From Deinococcus seoulensis (GTDB taxonomy: Bacteria; Deinococcota; Deinococci; Deinococcales; Deinococcaceae): 64,000 nucleotides of DNA. The notes below the pieces were generated by a model. That model saw nothing but the letters and a program-made list of their open reading frames with translations, searched no databases and was not told the origin of the DNA. How positions within the stretch are numbered: position 1 is the first letter of the stretch; the number at the start of each line of letters is the position of its first letter. The stretch is taken from positions 1-64,000 of the forward strand of contig NZ_BMQM01000021.1 of the NCBI RefSeq assembly GCF_014648115.1, in the 5' to 3' direction. Positions 41,327-49,330 of this stretch are shown in pieces. Position numbers and translations under genes: made by a program.

Positions 41327-42718
41327 ATGAGCCTTCCCACCGCCCCCGACCTCAGCCCCGCGCAGCGCACGGAAATCGAACTGCTGGCACGCGGCAAGCA
41401 GGCCAAGAGCCGCGCCATGCGCGACCTGGGCCTCACGGAAACGCCGGAAACCGCGCACGCCCTGCTGCTGCGCGCCGGCCTGTGGGACGAGCGCCGCACC
41501 CCCTACGCCGACCGCCTGGGCGCCGCCACGCAGCCCGTCACCCTGAGCGTCCCGGACTTCACGGACGAACCCCGCCTGAACCTGACCCACCTGGACGCCT
41601 ACGCCATCGACGACGAGGGCAACCGCGACCCGGACGACGCCGTGGGCATCGAGGTCCTGGGCGGCGGCCTGACCCGCCTGTGGATTCACGTGGCCGACGT
41701 GGCCGCCCTGGTGCCCGCAGACAGCGAACTGGACCTCGAAGCCCGCGCGCGCGGCGCGACCCTGTACCTGCCGGACCAGACCATCGGCATGCTGCCCGAC
41801 GAACTGGTCGAGAAGACCGGCCTGGGCCTGCACCCCACCACGCCCGCCCTGAGCATCAGCCTGGACCTCGACGAGGACGGCAACGCCGACGCCGTGGACG
41901 TGCAACTCACGACCGTGCGCGTCACCCGCCTGACGTACACGCAGGCGCAGGCCGCGCTGGACGCCGCCCAGGAACCCTTCGTGACCCTGGCCCGACTGGC
42001 CCGCGCCAGCCGCGAACTGCGCGTGCAGGAGGGCGCCCTGAGCATCGACCTGCCCGAGGTCCGCGTGAAGGCCGGACCCGAAGGTGCCCTCGTGACCCCG
42101 CTGCCGAAACCCGAGATGCGCGCCGTGGTGCAGGAATGCATGACCCTGGCCGGGTGGGGCGCCGCCATCTACGCCGACGACCACGCCATCCCGCTGCCGT
42201 TCGCCACGCAGGACCCACCCCAGCGCGAGGTGCGAGGCAGCGGCCTGAGCGCCGAGTGGGCGCGGCGGCGCACGCTGTCCCGCACGCGCTTCCAGCCGGC
42301 GCCCGGCCCGCACGCCGGGATGGGCCTGGACCTGTACACCCAGGCGACCAGTCCCATGCGCCGCTACCTGGACCTCGTGGTGCACCAGCAGTTGCGCGCC
42401 CACCTGGCCGGACGCGACCCGCTGGGCGGGAAGGAGGTCGCCGCGCGCGTGGCGCAGGCGAGCCTGAACGCCGACGGCACCCGGCAGGCCGAACGCCTGA
42501 GCCGCCGCCACCACACCCTGCGCTTTATCGCCGCGCAACCTGACCGGGTGTGGAACGCCGTGGTCGTGGACCGGCGCGGCCCGCAGGCGACCCTGCTGAT
42601 CCCGGACCTGGCGTTCGACCTACCCAGCAGCACGCCCGCCCCCCTGAACACCGAGTTGCAGGTGCGCCTGCTGGACGTGAACCTCAGCACGCTGGGCGTG
42701 CGGGCCAGCCTCGTCTGA
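41327..42718 (+). CDS. rnb: RNase II-family exoribonuclease (compact Deinococcus type)
   Basis: 463 residues, shorter than E. coli RNase II (~644). The N-terminal helix-turn-helix-like part (PAQRTEIELLARGKQAKSRAMRDLG) replaces the cold-shock domains, as in the D. radiodurans enzyme. RNB catalytic block AIDDEGNRDPDDAVGIEV with the metal-binding Asp cluster, then YTQATSPMRRYLDLVVHQQL, and a C-terminal S1 part. It degrades RNA 3' to 5'. TATGCT 7 nt before the ATG marks a leaderless start. The stop abuts a repeat element. Confidence 0.93.
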   Translation: MSLPTAPDLSPAQRTEIELLARGKQAKSRAMRDLGLTETPETAHALLLRAGLWDERRTPYADRLGAATQPVTLSVPDFTDEPRLNLTHLDAYAIDDEGNRDPDDAVGIEVLGGGLTRLWIHVADVAALVPADSELDLEARARGATLYLPDQTIGMLPDELVEKTGLGLHPTTPALSISLDLDEDGNADAVDVQLTTVRVTRLTYTQAQAALDAAQEPFVTLARLARASRELRVQEGALSIDLPEVRVKAGPEGALVTPLPKPEMRAVVQECMTLAGWGAAIYADDHAIPLPFATQDPPQREVRGSGLSAEWARRRTLSRTRFQPAPGPHAGMGLDLYTQATSPMRRYLDLVVHQQLRAHLAGRDPLGGKEVAARVAQASLNADGTRQAERLSRRHHTLRFIAAQPDRVWNAVVVDRRGPQATLLIPDLAFDLPSSTPAPLNTELQVRLLDVNLSTLGVRASLV

Positions 42719-42800
42719 TATGGACTCCGATTGAATGGGCTGCAAAGCCCGTTCTATCCGAGCGGATGCGAGTGGGAGCGAAACAGACGGAATCCGCCTG
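42718..42800 (+). repeat. interspersed palindromic repeat, shortened copy C
   Basis: Starts ATATGGACTCCG at the rnb TGA, keeps hairpin 1 and AGCGGATGCGAGTGGGAGCG, but lacks hairpin 2 and goes straight to AACAGACGGAATCCG. Confidence 0.8.
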
Positions 42801-42818
42801 ATCCTGATTCCGTCTGTT
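42782..42818 (+). terminator. hairpin after rnb
   Basis: AACAGACGGAATC (42782-42794) pairs perfectly over 13 bp with GATTCCGTCTGTT (42806-42818). It is built from the end of repeat copy C plus an inverted second end. No long T-run, so termination is uncertain. Confidence 0.5.
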
Positions 42819-43004
42819 CCATGACCGACCGGCGAGGCAGACTGGTGGTCGAGACCAATCTGCGCGGCTGTTCAGGTGATGCATAAAATCACGGCCTCTC
42901 ATTTCGCCAGCAGCGAAAAACAACGTTATAGACGCACCTTTCGTACTTTCAAACCTGATTCATCTTTCATTCATTCACGGTGGGTCATGGCTACACTGCC
43001 AGTC

Positions 43005-43295
43005 ATGACCGCCGTGATCAGCGCCCAGAGCGACATCGTGTCCCTCCGCATGAGCCACTGCCGTGCCGAGCACGCCGCCCGCAGCGCCCAGTACCACCTC
43101 GCCGTCCTGCACTACCGCACCTGCCTGGAAGTCGCCGAACGCCGCGAGGACTGCCGCGCCGTGGAATTCTTCGCGCTGAAACTCGCCGGGTGCTACGACC
43201 AGATGGGCCTGAGCAGCAAGGCCGCCAGCTTCCGAGCCCTGGCCGACTGCGGCAACCACGGCAGCGACCACGGCGACGCACCCCTGATCGGCTGA
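43005..43295 (+). CDS. small helical hypothetical protein
   Basis: 96 residues. I start at ATG 43005 because TACACT lies 7 nt upstream (leaderless pattern); ATG 42987 and a longer frame are alternatives. The helical body HAARSAQYHLAVLHYRTCLEVAERREDCRAVEFFALKLAGCYDQMGL looks TPR-like, with two or three helix pairs. Product unknown. Confidence 0.75.
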   Translation: MTAVISAQSDIVSLRMSHCRAEHAARSAQYHLAVLHYRTCLEVAERREDCRAVEFFALKLAGCYDQMGLSSKAASFRALADCGNHGSDHGDAPLIG

Positions 43296-43384
43296 CGCCC
43301 CTGATCAGCTGACGCGCCGCGCCTGCGAGCACGGTGAGACCTCCGGTCAGCCGACGCTCAGCTTCGCGCGGCACAGTGGGCGGC

Positions 43385-43747
43385 ATGAACCGCATCCTGA
43401 CCCGCCTCCTGTTCGTTCTCGCTGCCAGCGGCGCATCTGCCCTGGGCGCCGCGCAGGCCGCCACCGTCACGCTGACCCCGGGCCAGACGGCCGCGTTCGG
43501 CAGCGGCACCGTCACGCTGCTGCGCGTGCAGGACAGCCGCTGCCCCATGAACGCCCGCTGCGTGCGCGCCGGGGAACTGAAGGTCAGTGTCCTGAGCGTG
43601 CAGGGCGGCCGCACGCGCCTGCTGCACCTGCAACTCCCGGCCACCAGCAGCGACACGCCGGGCCTGAGCATCGTGGGCGCCAGCGGTCCCCTGGCCGGGC
43701 AACCCACCCGCGACCCGCTGACCGTGACCTTCAGCGACGGCCGCTGA
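43385..43747 (+). CDS. small exported hypothetical protein
   Basis: 120 residues, signal peptide MNRILTRLLFVLAASGASALGAAQA. The mature part (VTLTPGQTAAFGSGTVTLLRVQDSRCPMNARCVRAGELKVSVLS) is beta-rich with two Cys (CPMNARC) that may form a disulfide. The 3' end overlaps the convergent EamA gene by 17 bp. Function unknown. Confidence 0.78.
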   Translation: MNRILTRLLFVLAASGASALGAAQAATVTLTPGQTAAFGSGTVTLLRVQDSRCPMNARCVRAGELKVSVLSVQGGRTRLLHLQLPATSSDTPGLSIVGASGPLAGQPTRDPLTVTFSDGR

Positions 43748-44642
43748 CGGCCCTCCCCGGCCGGGACCGGGCAGGCCACTGCGCCAGCGCCGCGCCCGCC
43801 AGGATCAGCGCGCCGCCCAGCACCACGCCCGGTCCCGGCCGCTCGCCCAGCACCGCGCCCGCCAGCATCAGCGTGAACAGCGGCTCCAGCGTGCCCAGCA
43901 GACTGGTGCGCGCCGCCCCCAGGTGCCGGACCGCGCCGTACAGGGCAGGCACGGCGATCAGCGTGGGCAGCAGCGCCATGGCCGCAATCACGCCCCACTG
44001 CGCCGCCGTGCCCGGCACGCCCAGGGTGCCGCCGCCCGCCGCGAGCGCCGTGAACACCAGCGCCGCCACGAGCGCCATGTGCGCCGTAGACGCCAGCGCG
44101 GGCACGCCACCCAGCAGCCGCTCGCTGGCCAGCAGGTACGCGGCGTACAGCACGCCCGCTCCCGCACCCAGCAGCAGGCCCGCCGGGTCGCGGTCGGCGG
44201 GGCCGGGCAGCCCGATCACCAGGGCCAGCCCGACCGAACCGAGCGACACGGCGCCCAGCTGCGTGCGGCGCGGCGTGCGCCCCGAGAGCCACGCCAGCAG
44301 GATCACGAAGGCCGGTGCGAGGTACAGCAGCAGGCCCGTCGCGCCCGCCGTGACGCGCCCCAGCGCCCCGAAGTAACAGATGGTCGCGGCGGCGTACACC
44401 GTGCCCACGCCCAGCATCCGCAGGCGGTCCGCGCCGCTCAGCCCGCGCGACAGGGGCAGCAGCAACAGCGCCACCATCCCGAACCGCCACGCCAGCGCGT
44501 TGAAGGACTCCAGGCCCACCTGCCCCGCCAGTTTGCCCCAGACGCCCAGCGTGCTGAACGTCAGGGCCGAGGTCACACCCAGCAGCAGGCCCGTGCGGAC
44601 GTTCACCGGGGCAGGTGCGGGGCGGGCAGGCGGCAGCGTCAC
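43731..44642 (-). CDS. EamA/DMT-family transporter
   Basis: 303 residues with ten hydrophobic segments in two repeats of five. The conserved region LGALGRVTAGATGLLLYLAPAFVILLAWL in the first half and RTSLLGTLEPLFTLMLAGAVLGE in the second mark the EamA repeats. Exports or imports a small metabolite across the inner membrane; substrate unknown. GTG start with TACCCT 6 nt upstream. Divergent from priA. Confidence 0.92.
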   Translation of the reverse strand: MTLPPARPAPAPVNVRTGLLLGVTSALTFSTLGVWGKLAGQVGLESFNALAWRFGMVALLLLPLSRGLSGADRLRMLGVGTVYAAATICYFGALGRVTAGATGLLLYLAPAFVILLAWLSGRTPRRTQLGAVSLGSVGLALVIGLPGPADRDPAGLLLGAGAGVLYAAYLLASERLLGGVPALASTAHMALVAALVFTALAAGGGTLGVPGTAAQWGVIAAMALLPTLIAVPALYGAVRHLGAARTSLLGTLEPLFTLMLAGAVLGERPGPGVVLGGALILAGAALAQWPARSRPGRAVSGRR

Positions 44643-44760
44643 CCCCGGAGGGTAGCGCGTCCGGCCTGAACGTCCCGCCGGGCTGCCCAGCCGTCCGGCA
44701 CCACCTGCCCCGGGCGCAGGTCACGGAAGCGGCCGGGCGCGGCGCGCTAGCCTGCGGCAC

Positions 44761-47298
44761 GTGACGCCGCCCGCCTCCCCTTCCCCGAACCCGTGGCAGG
44801 TGGCCGTGAACCTGCCGGTGCCGCCGTACGATTTCGGCGCGCCGCACGGTTTTTCCGGGCCGGTTCCGCTGGGGTGCCGGGTGCTGGTGCCGTGGCGTGG
44901 GGAACTGGTCGTGGGCCTCGTGGTGGGCGAGGGGGACCCGCGCGCCGCCCACCGCCTGCGCGAGGCCGCGCACCTGCTCGACGACCCGGCCGCGCCGTGG
45001 GTGCCGCCCGCGACCGTGACGGGCGTGCAGGGCTGGGCGCACGACGCCCGCATTCCCGCCGGGCTGATCTGGGGCGACCTGCTGGGCGTCGGCTGGACGG
45101 CCGCGTACGCCCACATGGTCCGGGCCGTGCCGGGCAGCGACCTGAGTGCGTTCGCGCGCCGCGTGCCCACCGACCGCTGGACGGACGCCGGAGCCTTTGC
45201 GCCCGCCCTGCTGGACGCCATCCGCGAGCAGGGCCTGCTGGAGGAACGCTTCACGCCGCAACCCCGCCTGATCAGCGTGGTGGAGGCCCGCGCGCCCGAA
45301 CACGTCCCGCCCGCCAGCCGCACCGTGACCGTCCTGCGCGCCGTCACGTCCGCCCCCACCCAGACGCCGACCCAGCCAACGACACTGACCCCCAGGCAGG
45401 CGCAGGCTGCCGCGTGGCTCGCGGAACACGGTCCCTGCGACACCCTGAGCGCCTGGGCACGGGGCGCCGGGGTCAGCGCCGGGGTCGTGACCGCCGCCCT
45501 GAACGCCGGGGCCGCCGAGTACGCCAGCACCGAACGGCCCCCGCCGCCCGCGTGGGAGTGGCTGCGCGACCACGGCCCGGCCGACAGTTACGCCGCCTGG
45601 GCCGCCGGGGCCAGCGCCGCCGGGATTCCCCTGAGCGGCACGCAGGCCGGAACGCTCGCCCTGCGCGGCTGGGCCGACACCATCCAGGTGCCCGCCCCTC
45701 CCCCTGCCCTGCCGGAACCCGCCGCCGCCACCCCCGACCCCGACCGGCCCGACCGGCTGCCCGAAGCGCCCGTCTGGAGACTGCACGGGGGCCGACCCGC
45801 TAGCCGCGCCGCCGCCCTGGCCCCCCGCATCGGCCGCCTGCTGCGCCAGGGCCGGGGCGTGCTGGTCCTCGCACCGGACGCCGCCACGCTGCGCCGCAGC
45901 TGGGAGCACCTGAGCGGCCTGGCCCGCACCTGCGGCACGCACGCCGCGCAGATCAGCGGCCAGCTCAGCGAGGCGCAGCGCGAGCACACCTGGCAGCTCG
46001 TGCAGGGCGGGCACGCGCGGCTGGTCATCGGCAGCGGGCACGCCCTGACCGCCCCCCTGCACGACCCCGCGCTGATCGTCGTGCTGGAGGAAGCCAGCGA
46101 CGCCCACAAACTCCTGAGCGGCAGCCGCGCCTTCCTGCCCGACGTGGCCGCCCGCCTCGCCACCGCGCACGACGCCGCCCTCGCCCTCGTGGGAGCCGCG
46201 CCCGCCGCCGAGAGCGTCCCGCACCCCGGCGCGGTCCTCCCACCCCCCCGCGCCCGCGTGCACGTCGTGGACTACGCCCACCCGCCCGAACAACCCCAGA
46301 TCGGACCGCTGTCCGGCGCGCACCTCGCGCCCGCCGACATGGGCTACCCCATCAGCCACGACCTCGCCCGCGTGCTGCGGCAGGTGCAGGAACGCGGACG
46401 GCAGGCCGCGCTGCTCGCCCCCCGACGCGGGTACAGCGCCCTGCTGCGCTGCCCCACCTGCGAACACACCCCCCAGTGCCGCCACTGCGACGTACCGCTG
46501 CGCTTTCATCAGGACACCCGGCAACTCACCTGCCACCAGTGCGGATACCACCAGCCCGTCCCGGACCGCTGCGACGAGTGCGGCGACCGCATGTGGAAAG
46601 CGCGCGGCCCCGGCACCGAATGGATCACCCAGGAAGTCCGCAAACTCCTGCCCGGCTTCCCCGTCTACCGCCTCGACCGCGACCACCAGGACGACCTGAC
46701 GCCCCTGATGCGCGGCGAGAGCGGCGTGATCGTCGGCACGCAACTGCTGCTGTCGCACGAGGCGCCGCCCGACCTCGCCCTGATCGGCGTGACCCTGGCC
46801 GACACGTGGCTGAACGTCAGCGACTTCCGCGCCAGCGAACGCTACCACCGCCTGCTGCGACAACTTGCCGAATGGCACCCCACCCGCGCCCCCATGACCG
46901 TCGTGCAGACCTTCCAGGCGGACCACCCTGCCCTGAAAGTCATGGTCGAAGGTCGCGACACCCTCGCCTACCCCGCCGCCGAGGAACGCGCCCGCGCCGC
47001 CCTGAACTACCCCCCCCACGCCCGCCTCGCCCAGATCGAGATCAGCGCCCGCGACCAGCACAGAGCCCAGGCTGCCGCGCAGGACCTCGCCGACGCCCTC
47101 CACGGCGCCGGCGCCACCCCCCACGAAGTCCTCGGCCCCGCCCCCAGCCCCGTCGCCCGCCTGCGCGGCGTGTACCCCTACCACCTGTTCCTAAGAGCAC
47201 GCAACGACGCACGGTTGGGCGAACTCCTGCGCATCCTCGACACCCGCACCTGGAAAGCCAGGGTCAGAGTGGACGTGAATCCACGGGGAGGGCTGTAA
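44761..47298 (+). CDS. priA: PriA-type primosomal protein lacking helicase motifs
   Basis: 845 residues, GTG start with TAGCCT 7 nt upstream. The N-terminal 3'-DNA-binding domain and the Zn-binding region with four CxxC pairs (residues ~565-610) are intact. But the Walker A position (~341-350) reads HGGRPASRAA instead of GxTGSGKT, and the Walker B position (~437-445) reads VVLEEASDA instead of a DEEH box. So ATP-driven unwinding should be lost, as reported for the D. radiodurans protein. It may still recognise forks and recruit the replicative helicase. Confidence 0.92.
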   Translation: MTPPASPSPNPWQVAVNLPVPPYDFGAPHGFSGPVPLGCRVLVPWRGELVVGLVVGEGDPRAAHRLREAAHLLDDPAAPWVPPATVTGVQGWAHDARIPAGLIWGDLLGVGWTAAYAHMVRAVPGSDLSAFARRVPTDRWTDAGAFAPALLDAIREQGLLEERFTPQPRLISVVEARAPEHVPPASRTVTVLRAVTSAPTQTPTQPTTLTPRQAQAAAWLAEHGPCDTLSAWARGAGVSAGVVTAALNAGAAEYASTERPPPPAWEWLRDHGPADSYAAWAAGASAAGIPLSGTQAGTLALRGWADTIQVPAPPPALPEPAAATPDPDRPDRLPEAPVWRLHGGRPASRAAALAPRIGRLLRQGRGVLVLAPDAATLRRSWEHLSGLARTCGTHAAQISGQLSEAQREHTWQLVQGGHARLVIGSGHALTAPLHDPALIVVLEEASDAHKLLSGSRAFLPDVAARLATAHDAALALVGAAPAAESVPHPGAVLPPPRARVHVVDYAHPPEQPQIGPLSGAHLAPADMGYPISHDLARVLRQVQERGRQAALLAPRRGYSALLRCPTCEHTPQCRHCDVPLRFHQDTRQLTCHQCGYHQPVPDRCDECGDRMWKARGPGTEWITQEVRKLLPGFPVYRLDRDHQDDLTPLMRGESGVIVGTQLLLSHEAPPDLALIGVTLADTWLNVSDFRASERYHRLLRQLAEWHPTRAPMTVVQTFQADHPALKVMVEGRDTLAYPAAEERARAALNYPPHARLAQIEISARDQHRAQAAAQDLADALHGAGATPHEVLGPAPSPVARLRGVYPYHLFLRARNDARLGELLRILDTRTWKARVRVDVNPRGGL

Positions 47299-47911
47299 AT
47301 CTGTCGCAGGCAGGCTGGAGGAACTGTAAAGATCAGGCATGACAAGCGGGCTTGATCTGAGTAGATTTCAACTGCGCCGTATTCCGACGCCGGAGTGGGC
47401 AGTTCAGGGTGTGATCCGACTTCCGGGAATAGAACCTGCGCAACTCAAGCAAATTGATGCTCAAAGCACTCAGATTCAGGATTTGGTCGAGCGCACACTC
47501 ACCTGGGCGTTGACCGATCCCGACGCCATCAAACGTTTTCAGCACAGGCACAGTTACGCCGAGGGAGTCGAAGGGGAGTATTTCATCGGCCGGCAGTCCA
47601 TCGAGCCTGACCCGTCGCAGAAAGGCCAGTTCTTCGTCGAGTGCGAATGCTGCCTGACTCGAAACAATTCTCTGGGTCTACCTGCCATTTACCATCGGTA
47701 TACCGTTATCGTCGCGTGGACACCCACCACGCAGACCGGAGTGGCCGTGTTCGCCCGCGAACAAGAGCGTGAAAGTCAGCTGGCACGGTTGGGATACCAG
47801 CTCGTCCGCACCTTCGACCTTGCATCGCTGCCACGCGGAGCTGATCTCACGGAACAGACTCTCAGTCTCGTTCTGGCACGCTGGTCTGAGATCCTTGAAT
47901 GTCTCCAGAGC

Positions 47912-49042
47912 CTCAGTACCCGACACTTTCCCGGGGGGCTTGAAAAAGTTCGGCTGAGACGCGAGAACAGAACGCGTCCCCCGATGTCCTCGCCAAGCTG
48001 ACCCGCTGCTTCACCGCGCACTTCCCGGAGTTCCGCAAGAACCAGGTCGAGTTGCTTTCCCTCATGGTGCTCGCACTCCTCAAGGGGAAGGACGTTCGGC
48101 ATGCCGAACTCGCCTCGCGCTTCCCTGGAAGCGCGCACAACGCCTCCGTCATCCGCCGTGTGGAGCGCTTTTTTGACCGGCATCCCATCCAGCCGGCCGA
48201 CGTCGCCCGGGTGGTCCTGACACTCCTTCCCTCCGCACAACCACGCGAATTCATCCTCGACCGGACGAACTGGAAGTATGGCCAGACCGACGTGAACGTC
48301 CTGCTCCTGGCTGTCATCTGGCGGGGCGTCGCGATCCCCCTCCTCTACGAGCTGCTGCCCCACGGGGGCGGCAGCCATACGGAGATCCGGCACACCCTCA
48401 TGGACGATGCCCTCTGCCTGCTCTCCGCAGCGGACATCCGGGTGCTGTACGCCGACCGCGAATTCGTCGGCTATGACTGGATTCAGGGATTGGCCTGCCG
48501 TGGAATTCCCATCTGCGTGCGCCTGCGGAGCGACACGCTCATGGACGACTGGACGGCGAAGGACTGGCTGAGTCGCATGCAGACCGGCATGGCCGGTCTG
48601 CTAGTCGAGGACACGCTGGTGTACGGGCAGCCGATGAATGTGGTCCTGACGCACACCCGAGATGGTGAGTCGCTGATCATCGCCAGTAACGCCGGGGCGG
48701 TGACGACGATCCAGACGCGATACCGCCGGAGGTTCCTGATCGAATGTCTCTTCCGGGCACTCAAGAGTAAGGGCTTCCAACTGGAGGAAACACACATGAC
48801 GCTCCACGATCACGTGGAGCGCCTGCTGTGCCTGTTGACGCTGACCTACACGTGGTGTGTGCTCGTCGGAGTCACATTGGACTGCCCGAAGAAGGCGCAT
48901 GGTCGCCGGGCGTGGAGCGTGGTGAAGATGGGCTTGCGGGAACTGGTCCGGTCGTTCAGCCAGGAGTCAGCACGCCTGTGTGATTTGATCGACCTGTTGA
49001 TGCCGTCCCAGACGAACTCCCCGGAAAGTGTCGGGTACTGAG
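47912..49042 (+). mobile_element. IS4-family insertion sequence, 1131 bp
   Basis: Perfect 20-bp terminal inverted repeats beginning CTCAGTACCCGACACTTTCC at the left and mirrored at the right end. One transposase gene. Length, repeat size and 9-bp duplication fit the IS4 family. Both ends are intact and the copy is probably active or recently so. Confidence 0.93.
48052..49041 (+). CDS. IS4-family DDE transposase
   Basis: 329 residues as an open frame from TTG 48052 (ATG 48064 also possible). The frame stays open upstream to 47943 and there encodes a family-like KLTRCFTAHFPEFRKNQVE, but no standard start codon is present, so the real N-terminus is uncertain. DDE residues: Asp in ILDRTNWKYG, Asp in LYADREF, Glu in the Y-R-E-K motif RYRRRFLIECLFRALKSKGF. 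It catalyses cut-and-paste movement. The stop lies in the right terminal repeat. Confidence 0.9.
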   Translation: MLSLMVLALLKGKDVRHAELASRFPGSAHNASVIRRVERFFDRHPIQPADVARVVLTLLPSAQPREFILDRTNWKYGQTDVNVLLLAVIWRGVAIPLLYELLPHGGGSHTEIRHTLMDDALCLLSAADIRVLYADREFVGYDWIQGLACRGIPICVRLRSDTLMDDWTAKDWLSRMQTGMAGLLVEDTLVYGQPMNVVLTHTRDGESLIIASNAGAVTTIQTRYRRRFLIECLFRALKSKGFQLEETHMTLHDHVERLLCLLTLTYTWCVLVGVTLDCPKKAHGRRAWSVVKMGLRELVRSFSQESARLCDLIDLLMPSQTNSPESVGY

Positions 49043-49330
49043 CTCCAGAGCGCGGCGATGGAAGCTGTCGAAGACGGAAGTGGGTCTGGAGAACTCGACA
49101 ACGACTTCTTTCCCTCTCGGTTGGCAATGACTGGTGAGTATTACATCGACTTGATTGCTGGGGACAACCCGACAAACGTCATGGTGATGCTGCACTTTCT
49201 TGAACATCCGTTTATGGCAGGTCAGACAGATGTTGATTACCTTGGCTACGACCTCTCTCTTGATCTCACAGCTCACCCGATGACCTACGAACTATGGGGC
49301 AGCTCGGCCATCTGATCAGAGGAGGGCCGT

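Larger units (their letters stand above)
47903..49051 (+). repeat. 9-bp target-site duplication flanking the IS
   Basis: CTCCAGAGC occurs at 47903-47911 and again at 49043-49051, directly outside the terminal inverted repeats. Confidence 0.92.
47339..49315 (+). pseudogene. unknown gene split by an IS4-type insertion
   Basis: Codons run in one frame from ATG 47339 to 47911 (191 codons) and, after removing the IS and one 9-bp duplication, continue in the same frame from 49052 to the TGA at 49315 (87 residues). The rebuilt protein is 278 residues with no family I recognise (Trp/Asp-rich, motifs YAEGVEGEYFIGRQ and EYYIDLIAGDNP). At present the N-part would read into IS sequence and stop at 48001. 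The start lies 40 nt after priA with no obvious ribosome binding site. The insertion looks recent because neither flank has decayed. Confidence 0.88.

Noticed and set aside
42684..42923. 79-codon minus-strand frame after rnb
   Set aside because: Made up mostly of repeat copy C; no start signals.
43018..47184. 1388-codon minus-strand frame over EamA and priA
   Set aside because: Low-complexity shadow spanning several real genes on both strands.
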